Assembly (NCBI GenBank): GCA_013177795.1
Contig: JABLXY010000002.1
Location: 372,001 to 436,000, forward strand
DNA: 64,000 bases
Origin: Syntrophaceae bacterium
GTDB lineage: Bacteria; Desulfobacterota; Syntrophia; Syntrophales; UBA2192
Direction: 5' to 3'
In this document: piece by piece, positions 50,402-58,084 of the stretch
How the letters are laid out: every line of letters starts with the position of its first letter
Numbering within the stretch: position 1 is the stretch's first letter
Made by a program: the position numbers and the translations under genes
The notes under the pieces: model-generated
Databases searched by the model: none
The model's input: the letters and a program-made list of their open reading frames with translations, nothing else
Told to the model about the DNA's origin: nothing

Positions 50402-51871
50402 ATGGATGCGAAATCCCCCCGCAATCACGTTCAGATTCTCCGGCGCATCGCCCGCCGCGCGATGATCGAGCGGGGTTTCCTCCCCGAGTTCTCCGCCGAG
50501 GTCCGCAACGAGGTCGCCGCCCTGCGGCCTGAGCCCGAGCCGCCGGGGGTGCGCGACCTCCGGGGGCTTCCCTGGTGCTCCATCGACAGCGACGAGTCGC
50601 TCGATCTCGACCAGCTCACCTGCGCCCTCGATGCCGGCGGCGGGGCCGTGACGGCCCTCGTCGCCATCGCCGATGTGGACGCCGCGGTCCGCAGGGGAAG
50701 GGCCATCGACGATCACGCCTGCCGCAACACGACCAGCGTCTACACCCCCGTGCGCATCTTTTCCATGATCCCCGAGGAGCTCTCGACGGGCCTTACCTCG
50801 CTCAACGACGGGGAGGACCGCACGGCCGTCGTCGTGGAGATGACCGTGGGTGCCGGCGGTGCCGTCGACGGGACCGCCGTGTACCGCGCACGGGTGCACA
50901 ACCGGGCGCGGCTGTCCTACAACGAGGTCTCGGCCTGGCTCGACGGCCGCGGCCCGATGCCCGGCGCCGTGCAGCGCGTCGAGGGTCTTGCTGGGACCCT
51001 CTGGATGCAGGATGCCGTCGCCGCGAAGCTCAGGGCCCGCCGTCAGGCCTGCGGCGCCCTCAATCTCGAGACGGTGGAGGCAAGACCCATCCTCGAGGGC
51101 GGCGAGGTCAGGGCCTGGCGCGTCGAGCGGAAGAACCGCGCCAAGGAGCTCATCGCCGACTTCATGATCGCCGCGAACGAGGCGGTCGCGCGGTTCCTCG
51201 AGTCCCGGCGCTATCCCTCGATCCGGCGCGTGGTGCACGCGCCGCGGCGCTGGGAGCGCATCGCCGATGTGGCGGCGCAGAAGGGCTGGACGCTCCCCCG
51301 CACACCCGATGCGAAGGCGCTCGAGAGCTTCCTGACGGCGCAGCGGGCCCGCGAGCCGGAGCGTTTCCACGACCTTTCCCAGACCGTCATCAAGCTCATC
51401 GGCCCGGGCGAGTACATGGCCGACTTCCCCGGCCGGGAGGCACCGGGGCACTTCGGCCTGGCCGTGAAGGACTACGCCCACTCCACGGCCCCCAACCGCC
51501 GCTACCCCGACTTGGTGACACAGCGGCTCGTGAAGGCCGCCATCGAGGGCCGCCCCGTGCCCTACGGCGAGGAGGAGCTTGCCGTGCTGGCCCGCCACTG
51601 CACCCGCAAGGAGGACGACGCCAACAAGGTCGAACGCCTCGTGCGCAAATCGGCCTTTGCGCTCCTGCTCGAGTCGCGTGTCGGCGAGACGTTCGATGCC
51701 GTCGTCACCGGCGCGGCCCCCAAGGGAACCTGGGTGCGCATCGAAGGACAACCCGTAGAGGGGCGTCTCGTTGAGGGCTTTTCAGGGATCGACGTGGGCG
51801 ACCGCCTGCGCGTCCGCCTCGTGAGCACCGACGTCGAGCAGGGCTACATCGACTTCAGCCGCATCGGCTGA
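50402..51871 (+). CDS. RNB-domain exoribonuclease (RNase II/R type), short form
   Basis: 489 residues. ATG 50402 is chosen because the sequence upstream is the phosphoesterase in another frame. The RNB catalytic domain covers about 55-380: the aspartate cluster SIDSDESLDLDQL has Asp62, Asp68 and Asp70, with Gln71 where RNase II/R carry a fourth Asp. HSTAPNRRYPDLVTQRLV, a family hallmark, is at about 360-377. A short C-terminal S1-like segment (VVTGAAPKGTWVRI...GFSGIDVGDRLRVRLV) ends it. It lacks the N-terminal cold-shock and helix-turn-helix domains of RNase R, typical of a compact bacterial subgroup. It degrades RNA 3' to 5'. Confidence 0.92.
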   Translation: MDAKSPRNHVQILRRIARRAMIERGFLPEFSAEVRNEVAALRPEPEPPGVRDLRGLPWCSIDSDESLDLDQLTCALDAGGGAVTALVAIADVDAAVRRGRAIDDHACRNTTSVYTPVRIFSMIPEELSTGLTSLNDGEDRTAVVVEMTVGAGGAVDGTAVYRARVHNRARLSYNEVSAWLDGRGPMPGAVQRVEGLAGTLWMQDAVAAKLRARRQACGALNLETVEARPILEGGEVRAWRVERKNRAKELIADFMIAANEAVARFLESRRYPSIRRVVHAPRRWERIADVAAQKGWTLPRTPDAKALESFLTAQRAREPERFHDLSQTVIKLIGPGEYMADFPGREAPGHFGLAVKDYAHSTAPNRRYPDLVTQRLVKAAIEGRPVPYGEEELAVLARHCTRKEDDANKVERLVRKSAFALLLESRVGETFDAVVTGAAPKGTWVRIEGQPVEGRLVEGFSGIDVGDRLRVRLVSTDVEQGYIDFSRIG

Positions 51872-51886
51872 CAGGAAGAGGAACAT

Positions 51887-51960
51887 CCCCCTTCCCCCCT
51901 TTGAGGCTGTGTCGCAATAATGAAAAATACCGAAATCCTGTCATTCCCACGAAAAAGACC
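51887..51960. repeat. Solo IS1182-type end next to interspersed repeat fragments
   Basis: GAGGCTGTGTCGCAATA at 51903-51919 is identical over 17 bases to the left end of the IS at 10026-10042. It abuts a CCCCCTTCCCCCCTTT repeat fragment on the left and a GTCATTCCCACGAAAAAGACC element on the right (51942), which resembles 6104-6128. No second end or transposase is nearby. Confidence 0.6.
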
Positions 51961-51966
51961 CCGGTG

Positions 51967-52491
51967 ATGCTTCAGCTTCGGCCCCGCATTCCCTTCATTC
52001 GTTCTTGGGTCGAGCGGACCGTGGCCGCGCACGGCCGCCAAGCCCGGCCCGTCGCCGAGCTCGTCGAGACCCGCGGCCTGCGGCGCCTGCCCGATTACTT
52101 CGATGCGGCGTTTCTCGGCCGCGTCCGGTGCGCGGTGGTCGAGCGCATACCCCTTCCGGCCGCGCCGGGGTTGAGGCTCTTCGCGGGGTTCGGGACGTCG
52201 CGCTGGGCCGGCATCACCTACGGCGGCACCTACTTCATCGATCGCCGGTACGACGGCAACGAGTCGCTGCACTTCCATGAACTCATCCACGCCGTGCAGT
52301 GGGACTGCCTCGGGTTCGACCGGTTCGTCCTGGCCTATGCCCGGGGGCTGCTGCGAAAGGGCTATGCCCGGAGCCCCCTCGAGGTCATGGCCTGCGAGCA
52401 CCAGCGCCGCTTCGAGACCGACCCCGTCCCCTATCCCGTCGAGGCCCGCATCCGGGAGGAACTCGGGGCGCGGTTCGGCCGCGGGCCATGA
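51967..52491 (+). CDS. Zincin-like protein with HELIH motif
   Basis: 174 residues from ATG 51967; the frame upstream belongs to the repeat and is excluded. No signal peptide. The central ESLHFHELIHAVQWDCLGFDRFVLAYARGLL segment (about 100-130) has HELIH, an HExxH zinc motif, followed about 25 residues later by Glu in LEVMACEHQRRFE, a possible third ligand, as in minimal gluzincins. The N-terminal part has no known domain. It sits between the RNB nuclease gene and the flanking repeat of the transport block. Peptidase function is inferred from the motif only. Confidence 0.7.
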   Translation: MLQLRPRIPFIRSWVERTVAAHGRQARPVAELVETRGLRRLPDYFDAAFLGRVRCAVVERIPLPAAPGLRLFAGFGTSRWAGITYGGTYFIDRRYDGNESLHFHELIHAVQWDCLGFDRFVLAYARGLLRKGYARSPLEVMACEHQRRFETDPVPYPVEARIREELGARFGRGP

Positions 52492-52494
52492 GGT

Positions 52495-52525
52495 CCCGGC
52501 GGCAAGAACGCCCTTGTCACGGCCC
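52495..52525. repeat. 31-bp direct repeat, left copy
   Basis: Begins CCCGGCGGCAAGAACGCCC and ends GTCACGGCCC. It is identical over 31 bases to 62563-62593, with a further 7-base extension at one mismatch. The two copies bracket a 10-kb block of regulator, cupin, CoA-transferase and TRAP genes. Confidence 0.85.
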
Positions 52526-52811
52526 GGCGCCCGCCACGGTGCAGATCACTGAGGGCTTTTCAGGGCTTGTCGTGGGAGATCGCCTACGCGTCAGGTTCGT
52601 GGTCACCGGCGCCGAGCAAGACTCCATCAAATCTGTCCGGGACGGCGGTCGATGACCGGCCGACCACATGACTTACACACCGCAATGCAAGACTCGAATC
52701 GCGTACATCAAAACACATGATTCGGAGCACCCGCGCAACTGCGCATTGAAGGAACGGCCCGGATGTGTTACTGCTTCACCGTGACCCATCACGAGAAAGG
52801 AAAGGCCCGCG
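52526..52811. other. Leader region before the sigma-54 regulator with a decayed RNB fragment
   Basis: Contains the RNB-like remnant (52548-52640) and about 170 bases without a recognised feature upstream of the regulator start. The regulator start has AGAAAGGAAAGG upstream. Confidence 0.5.
52548..52640 (+). pseudogene. Decayed fragment of an RNB nuclease 3' end
   Basis: TGAGGGCTTTTCAGGG at 52550-52565 is identical to 51772-51787, and the following 75 bases remain clearly similar (VGDRLRVRF in one frame against VGDRLRVRL in the intact gene). Read in frame it gives EGFSGLVVGDRLRVRFV then drifts. The direct repeat just before it (52495-52525) also aligns loosely with the preceding VVTGAAPKGTWVR coding region, so the fragment may start there. 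It is either a partial duplication of the neighbour gene or the stump of a paralogue. Confidence 0.7.
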
Positions 52812-54272
52812 GTGGCGCCGAACGATAACGCCCTCAGTGATATCGAGACCCTCAAGGACCTCTTGGAGTCCCCGGAAGAGTCGATACGCTGGCTGCTCAG
52901 CATTTTGGCCTCCATCAACAACGGGGTGCTGATCATCGACGACGAGTTTGTCGTCCGGTATATAAACGATGAGTACACGCGCATCACCGGCGTGACCCGT
53001 GACAGGATCCTGGGCCGCACACTGCGGGACGTGCGGCCCGGCGCGAGGCTGCCCGACGTGGTGCGTTCGGGGAAGCCACTGTCGGGCGTCTTCCGACGCG
53101 AGGGGGACATAGAGTATGTTGTGGACCTCGCTCCGATCGTCCTGGACGGCAAGGTCAAGGGGGGCATCGGCGTCTTCAAGGACATCACCGAGGTCGAGCG
53201 ACTGTCGAAGGAGCTGCAGCGCATTTTGCGTCAGACCGACCGGCTGAAAGCCATCGTCAACCACGCCTACCCCGCGCGCTACACCTTCGACGACATCGTC
53301 GGTGCAAGCGACGGCATCCTCCAGGTTGTCGAGCTGGCGAGACGCTTCGCCCGCGGCGGCAACGACATCCTGATCTCAGGCGAGAGCGGGACGGGCAAGG
53401 AAATACTCGCCCAGGCCATCCACAATGCCGGCGATCGGGCAACAGGGCCTTTCGTCACGGTCAACTGCGCCGCCCTGTCTCCTTCGCTGCTGGAGAGCGA
53501 GCTTTTCGGCTACGTCGACGGAGCCTTTACGGGCGCCCGGAAAGGGGGCAAGGTAGGCCTCTTCGAGATCGCTGACGGCGGGACTATCTTTCTCGACGAG
53601 ATCGCCGAGCTGACCCCCGAGATGCAAAGTCGCTTTCTCCGGGTCCTGCAGGAGAGGACAATCCGCCGTGTGGGGGATACCCATGAGACCCCGCTCGATA
53701 TCCGGGTCATCACAGCAACCAACCGGGATCTGAAACGCATGGTCGAGGAGAACACGTTTCGGCAGGATCTCTACTACCGTCTATGGGTTCTCAACATACA
53801 TATCCCGCCGCTGCGTGAGCGCGGTAATGACGTCAGGTTACTGGCCGATCATTTCCTGGCCCTCTGTGGCCGCAAGACCATGCGCCGGCTTTCCTTTACC
53901 CCCGGGGTCTATGAAAGCTTCTCGAAATACCGCTGGCCCGGAAACGTCCGGGAGCTGATCCACACCATCGAGTTTGCCTCCCAGATGGCAGACGAGTCCG
54001 TCATTGCCGATCATCATCTTCCGCGGGCCCTCCGCCTGGAATCCGCCTCCGTGGCACGGAGAACCGGCACCCTGGAGGAACTGGTCCGTGACTTCGAGCG
54101 CAAAGTGATTCTCGATCGGTTGAAAGAATTCGGAAAATCGACGGAATCCAAGAAGAGCATTGCCCGCGAACTTGGGATCTCTAAGGCAACCCTTTACAAC
54201 AAGATCAAGCAGCTCAAGATAGGGAGCTGCGATTCTAAAAAAATGGAATTAGATGTCAATGAGTCCAGTTAA
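52812..54272 (+). CDS. PAS-containing sigma-54-dependent transcriptional regulator
   Basis: 486 residues from GTG 52812, with AAAGGAAAGG upstream. A PAS domain (about 28-140: ASINNGVLIIDDEFVVRYINDEYTRITG) is followed by the AAA+ activator core with Walker A GESGTGKE (about 188-195), the sigma-54-contacting GAFTGA loop (about 236-241), Walker B GGTIFLDEIAEL and the PPLRERGNDVRLLADHFL motif. The C-terminal Fis-type helix-turn-helix (KSIARELGISKATLYNKIKQ) ends at about residue 470. It senses a small molecule through the PAS domain and activates the downstream -24/-12 promoter. It heads the transport block, in the same direction. Confidence 0.95.
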   Translation: MAPNDNALSDIETLKDLLESPEESIRWLLSILASINNGVLIIDDEFVVRYINDEYTRITGVTRDRILGRTLRDVRPGARLPDVVRSGKPLSGVFRREGDIEYVVDLAPIVLDGKVKGGIGVFKDITEVERLSKELQRILRQTDRLKAIVNHAYPARYTFDDIVGASDGILQVVELARRFARGGNDILISGESGTGKEILAQAIHNAGDRATGPFVTVNCAALSPSLLESELFGYVDGAFTGARKGGKVGLFEIADGGTIFLDEIAELTPEMQSRFLRVLQERTIRRVGDTHETPLDIRVITATNRDLKRMVEENTFRQDLYYRLWVLNIHIPPLRERGNDVRLLADHFLALCGRKTMRRLSFTPGVYESFSKYRWPGNVRELIHTIEFASQMADESVIADHHLPRALRLESASVARRTGTLEELVRDFERKVILDRLKEFGKSTESKKSIARELGISKATLYNKIKQLKIGSCDSKKMELDVNESS

Positions 54273-54522
54273 TTAGAAACAGAATGCAATTAGCCACTTA
54301 AAGTAGCTGACTATTACAATTCCGCAAAATTATTCCAGAAAATTAGACTTCAACGAGAGACTGACATTCTCAGCAGTCTCCCGGCTTGCCCGCCAAAGGT
54401 ACGCACCCGATCCCCCTGCCTTTGCAATCCTCTCATCAAGTCTTCGATATAGAAGATAATTTTCTCCGGAGAACGCCGGGATGACTACCGGCAACCAATT
54501 CGTTTCCCGGAACGCCCCGATC
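54273..54522. promoter_or_regulatory. Candidate activator-binding region upstream of the sigma-54 promoter
   Basis: Three inverted repeats lie between the regulator stop and the -24/-12 promoter: GAGACTG/CAGTCTC at 54357-54380 (10-base loop), TCTTC/GAAGA around 54441-54456, and the perfect 12-bp palindrome TTCTCCGGAGAA at 54462-54473. Their distance of 50-160 bases upstream suits enhancer sites for a bacterial enhancer-binding protein; the first could alternatively be a terminator of the regulator gene. Confidence 0.5.
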
Positions 54523-54539
54523 GGGCATGCATCTTGCGC
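54523..54539 (+). promoter_or_regulatory. Sigma-54 (-24/-12) promoter of the transport operon
   Basis: GGGCATGCATCTTGCGC has the invariant GG and GC separated by exactly 10 bases and the -12 box TTGCGC close to consensus; the -24 box GGGCAT is a weaker match to TGGCAC. It lies about 104 bases before the cupin start and just downstream of a sigma-54 activator gene. Confidence 0.75.
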
Positions 54540-54642
54540 ATGGACCGTGCAGACGCTGAGACCGGACCCACCCCATATTTCATCTTGCATCGAATTCGTG
54601 CGCGTCTCGCTTGCGAGGCGACGCCGACGGCGGAGGATTCTC

Positions 54643-55020
54643 ATGGAATCAAGGTATTTCGTCAGGCCGGCGGAAGTGTCGCCTTACAGCCCCAAGAATC
54701 ACGTTGGCACGCAGAACCGCCGGCTCATCGGTCCTGACAACGGTGCGAAGAATCTTGAGGTCGTCCTCGGCATCCTCGAGAAAGGTCCCGGCGCCCTTGC
54801 GCACTTCCATCCCGGGCTCGAGCAGGTATGCTACATCCTTGAGGGGCGGGCGCATGTCGAAGTGGCAGGTTACAAAAGGGATCTCGGGCCCGGCGAGTGC
54901 TGCTTCTTCCCAGCCGGCGAGCCCCACATCTTCGCCGTTGTGAGCGATGAACCGGTGAAGGTTCTCGTAATCTACTCGCCGCCGTACTGCGAAAACCCCC
55001 AGCAAGCCGTCCGTGCCTGA
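54643..55020 (+). CDS. Small cupin-domain protein
   Basis: 125 residues. ATG 54643 has CGGAGGA 6 bases upstream; the frame upstream spans the promoter and is not coding. A single cupin domain: motif 1 GALAHFHPGLEQVCYILEG (His-x-His-x3-Glu-x6-Gly, about 47-62) and motif 2 GECCFFPAGEPHIFAV (about 85-100, with the metal-binding His). All four expected metal ligands are present. As the first gene after the sigma-54 promoter it may be an isomerase, dioxygenase or a ligand-binding accessory for the compound imported by the operon. Confidence 0.88.
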   Translation: MESRYFVRPAEVSPYSPKNHVGTQNRRLIGPDNGAKNLEVVLGILEKGPGALAHFHPGLEQVCYILEGRAHVEVAGYKRDLGPGECCFFPAGEPHIFAVVSDEPVKVLVIYSPPYCENPQQAVRA

Positions 55021-55066
55021 CCGTCACGAGGCGGTGGGAGAGACACGAGGAATGGCGGAGGGAACC

Positions 55067-56269
55067 ATGAAACGGGCGCTCGAGGGAATCCGCATCGTCG
55101 ACCTCACAACGATCGTGATGGGGCCTTACGCCACGCAGATCCTGGGTGACTTCGGTGCCGACGTGATCAAGGTGGAGGCGCCCCCCGGGGGCGACCCCAT
55201 GCGCTTTGCGGGGCCGTCGCGCACGAAGGGCATGGGGCCCCTCTTCCTTCAGCTCAACCGCAACAAGCGCAGCATCCTGCTGGACATCAAGACGCCCGAA
55301 GGTCTTGAAGCCATGCTCCGCCTCTGTGGCAAGGCCGACGTGGTGGCCTACAACGTCAGGCCCCAGGCCATGGAGAGGCTGGGTCTGGGATATGCGCAGA
55401 TCCGCAAGTGCAACCCCAAAGTGATCTATGCCGGTATGTTCGGTTTCGGCCGAGGCGGCCCCTACGCCGCGCAGCCAGCCTACGACGACCTCATCCAGGG
55501 AGTCAGCGGCTACTCCGCGACCTTGGCGCGGATGTCGGGTGATGTGCCCCGATACTTTCCTGTCAACTTCTGCGATCGCACCACGGGGATTTACGCCGTC
55601 GGCGCCATCATGGCAGCCCTCTTTCACCGCGAGCGCACGGGCGAAGGCCAAGCCATCGACATCCCCATGTTCGAGACCATGGTTCAGTTTCTTCTTGGCG
55701 ACAACCTCTATGGCGAGACGTTCGTTCCAGCCCTAGGGCCCGCGGGCTACGTCCGGATCCTGGCACCCGAGCGAAGGCCTTACGCGACGAAGGACGGCTA
55801 TGTTTGCGCCGTCGTCTACAACGACAAGCATTGGGAGGCGTTTTTCGCCCTGGCCGGCCGGGCCGAGGAGTTCCACTCCACCCCGCGTTACCAGACTCTG
55901 GCCGGCCGAATCCAATGCATCAATGAACTCTACGGGCTGGCGGCGGAGATCTTCCGGACACGCACTACGGCCGAGTGGATCCGGTTGCTGACGGCCGCCG
56001 ACATCCCCGTGGCCCCCTTGCACACCTTGGAGTCGCTTCTGGAGGACCCACACCTGCTTGCCACCGATTTCTACCAGGTCTTGAATCATCCCAGCGAGGG
56101 GAAGATCCGTCTGATGCGCTCGCCGACCGAGTGGTCGGCAACACCCCCTCAGATCCACCGCCTGCCACCGCGCGCCGGCGAGCACAGCGAGGAGATTCTG
56201 CGCGAATTGGGGTACGGCCGGGATGAGATATCGGATCTCTTCGACAGAGGGGTTGCCCGAGCCGGTTGA
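55067..56269 (+). CDS. CaiB/BaiF family CoA-transferase (class III)
   Basis: 400 residues from ATG 55067, which has GGAGGG 5 bases upstream and gives the usual family length. Starts RALEGIRIVDLTTIVMGPYATQILGDFGADVIKVE, the family signature. The catalytic Asp is Asp170 in FCDRTTGIYAVGAIMAAL, aligned with Asp169 of formyl-CoA transferase. ERTGEGQAIDIPMFETMV also marks the family. It moves CoA between carboxylic acids, here presumably activating the carboxylate imported by the neighbouring TRAP systems. The substrate cannot be read from the sequence. It follows the cupin gene after 46 bases. Confidence 0.93.
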   Translation: MKRALEGIRIVDLTTIVMGPYATQILGDFGADVIKVEAPPGGDPMRFAGPSRTKGMGPLFLQLNRNKRSILLDIKTPEGLEAMLRLCGKADVVAYNVRPQAMERLGLGYAQIRKCNPKVIYAGMFGFGRGGPYAAQPAYDDLIQGVSGYSATLARMSGDVPRYFPVNFCDRTTGIYAVGAIMAALFHRERTGEGQAIDIPMFETMVQFLLGDNLYGETFVPALGPAGYVRILAPERRPYATKDGYVCAVVYNDKHWEAFFALAGRAEEFHSTPRYQTLAGRIQCINELYGLAAEIFRTRTTAEWIRLLTAADIPVAPLHTLESLLEDPHLLATDFYQVLNHPSEGKIRLMRSPTEWSATPPQIHRLPPRAGEHSEEILRELGYGRDEISDLFDRGVARAG

Positions 56270-56336
56270 GGCGGCGCTGCGCAACGTGCGTGGTATGCTG
56301 ACGGAAATACGGGATGAGAAGAAAAGGAGGTACGGC

Positions 56337-57386
56337 ATGAAGAGCAGCACGATCGTCCGTATTGCAGTCCTCGCGGCCTTGGCCGCCGCCGCAGCCTCGG
56401 GCTGCGCGCCCGAGGCTGCGGCGCAGAACCTCATCACCATCAAGGTGGCCGATGGCCTGCCGACCGGACATGTTCAAGTGGTCGAGGGCTTGGCCCCCTT
56501 CATGAAGGAGGTTGAGGCGAGGACCAAGGGCCGGGTGAAGTTCACCCATTATACCTCGGGCCAACTCGGCAAACAGAACGACATGCTCGACATTCTCAAG
56601 AGCGGGGTAGCCGACATGGCTTACATAGGCCCAAGTTACTTCGCGGGGAAAATGCCTCTGAGCGGCGTCTTCGAGCTTCCGCAGGCATACCCCAGCGCAG
56701 CGGCGGCCTGCGAGGCCTATTGGCAAATGTCGGTCCACGGCATCCTCGCCAAAGAGGAATGGGGGAAACACAACGTCTTCCCCGTCCTGTCGCTGTCCTA
56801 CGCCCCCTACGAGATCTTCAACAGCAAGAAGCCGGCGCGCGTGCCCGCAGACTTCAAGGGCATGAAACTCCGTACGGCGGGCGGCACGCAGGACTTAACG
56901 GTGCGGGCCTTCGGTGCCGTCTCCATCTTCAAGACACCTCAGGAACTCTATGAAGCGGCCCAGCGGGGTGTCGTCGATGGTGCCCTTTTCCCCGTCGAGG
57001 CGATCGCCTCCTACAAGCTCCAGGAGGTCTTCAAGTACGCAACCCGCGGTGCCGATGTGACGGGTTTCGTCATGGCCTACGCCGTCAACGGCAAGACTTG
57101 GCGGGCCCTGCCGGAGGACATCAAAAAGATCTTCTTGGAGGTCGGTCTCGAGCAGACCCGCAAGTTCGGGCAGGCGGCCGACCGTAAGTCCACGGAGCTA
57201 TACGCGCAATACCAGAAGGCGGGGATGCAGGTCTCCGTTCTGACGCCGCAGGAGCAGGCCGCCTGGGTCCAGGCCACGGCCGCCGTGGAGAAGGAATGGG
57301 TGGACAACCTCGAGAAGCGAAGGCTGCCCGGTAGGCGTGTTCTCGAGGAGTTTAAAAAGACCATGGAAGCCCTGAAGAAGAGGTAA
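56337..57386 (+). CDS. TRAP transporter solute-binding protein DctP (system 1)
   Basis: 349 residues. ATG 56337 has AAAAGGAGG 7 bases upstream. A signal peptide with a possible lipobox (SGCAP, Cys about 22) or cleavage after AAA precedes the mature DctP fold: IKVADGLPTGHVQVVEGLAPFMKEVEARTKGRVKF, DMLDILKSGVADMAYIGPSYF, KPARVPADFKGMKLRTAGG with the conserved Arg that binds ligand carboxylates, and YEAAQRGVVDGALFPVEAI. It collects a carboxylate in the periplasm for the DctQM permease encoded next. Fifty to seventy bases separate the genes. Confidence 0.93.
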   Translation: MKSSTIVRIAVLAALAAAAASGCAPEAAAQNLITIKVADGLPTGHVQVVEGLAPFMKEVEARTKGRVKFTHYTSGQLGKQNDMLDILKSGVADMAYIGPSYFAGKMPLSGVFELPQAYPSAAAACEAYWQMSVHGILAKEEWGKHNVFPVLSLSYAPYEIFNSKKPARVPADFKGMKLRTAGGTQDLTVRAFGAVSIFKTPQELYEAAQRGVVDGALFPVEAIASYKLQEVFKYATRGADVTGFVMAYAVNGKTWRALPEDIKKIFLEVGLEQTRKFGQAADRKSTELYAQYQKAGMQVSVLTPQEQAAWVQATAAVEKEWVDNLEKRRLPGRRVLEEFKKTMEALKKR

Positions 57387-57489
57387 GGCTTCAGGGACGG
57401 CATCCCGGCGCCCGGCGCCACCCCCGTGCGACGGTGGCAGCCGGGATGCCTTGACAACGCGCCGGGCGAGATGAAAAGGGAAGCGAATA

Positions 57490-58023
57490 GTGAAGAGAAC
57501 AAGAATCCCCGGTTTTGACGCGGCGATGACCGCGCTGGAGAAGCTGCTCGTCTGGGTCGCCAGCCTTGCCCTGTTGGTGCTTACTGGGTTGACGACGGCA
57601 GACGCCCTGGGGCGGTACCTGCTTAACTCGCCCATCCCCGGCACGGGCGAAATCATCGAGGACTACTTCATGATCGCCTTGATCTTCCTTCCCCTGAGTT
57701 ACTCCTTCATGCAGGAGGGTCACGTGCACGTCACGATGATCGAGCGGTACTTCCCACCGAATTTGAAGCGCGCCGTTGGGAAACTGAATCTGCTGCTGAG
57801 CTTCGTGCTTTTTGCCCTGATCGTCGTGGCGGGCTGGGCTCGCTTCGTTGAGGCCTGGCGGATTGAAGAGATTTCAACGAGTTCCGTGGGCTACCCCATG
57901 TGGCCCTGCTATGTCATGGTTCCCATCGGCTGCGGCCTGCTGTGTATCCGAATCGCCCAAGTTTTTTTCGGCAAGGCGATGAGGGGGCATGCCGCAGCGC
58001 ATGGAGAGGACCGTGTCGCCTGA
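57490..58023 (+). CDS. TRAP transporter small permease DctQ (system 1)
   Basis: 177 residues from GTG 57490. Four membrane helices of the DctQ family: LLVWVASLALLVLTGLTTADALGRYLL (about 18-44), EIIEDYFMIALIFLPLSYSFM, LLLSFVLFALIVVAGWARFVEAW and PMWPCYVMVPIGCGLLCIRI, with the GRYLLNSPIPGTGEI motif. It is the small membrane subunit that couples DctP to DctM. It lies between dctP and dctM in the usual order. Confidence 0.9.
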   Translation: MKRTRIPGFDAAMTALEKLLVWVASLALLVLTGLTTADALGRYLLNSPIPGTGEIIEDYFMIALIFLPLSYSFMQEGHVHVTMIERYFPPNLKRAVGKLNLLLSFVLFALIVVAGWARFVEAWRIEEISTSSVGYPMWPCYVMVPIGCGLLCIRIAQVFFGKAMRGHAAAHGEDRVA

Positions 58024-58084
58024 GAGAGAATCTGCCGCGTCCTCCTTGAACCGGGGGCCCGTGCCGAGTAAGGGAAATGAAGAC

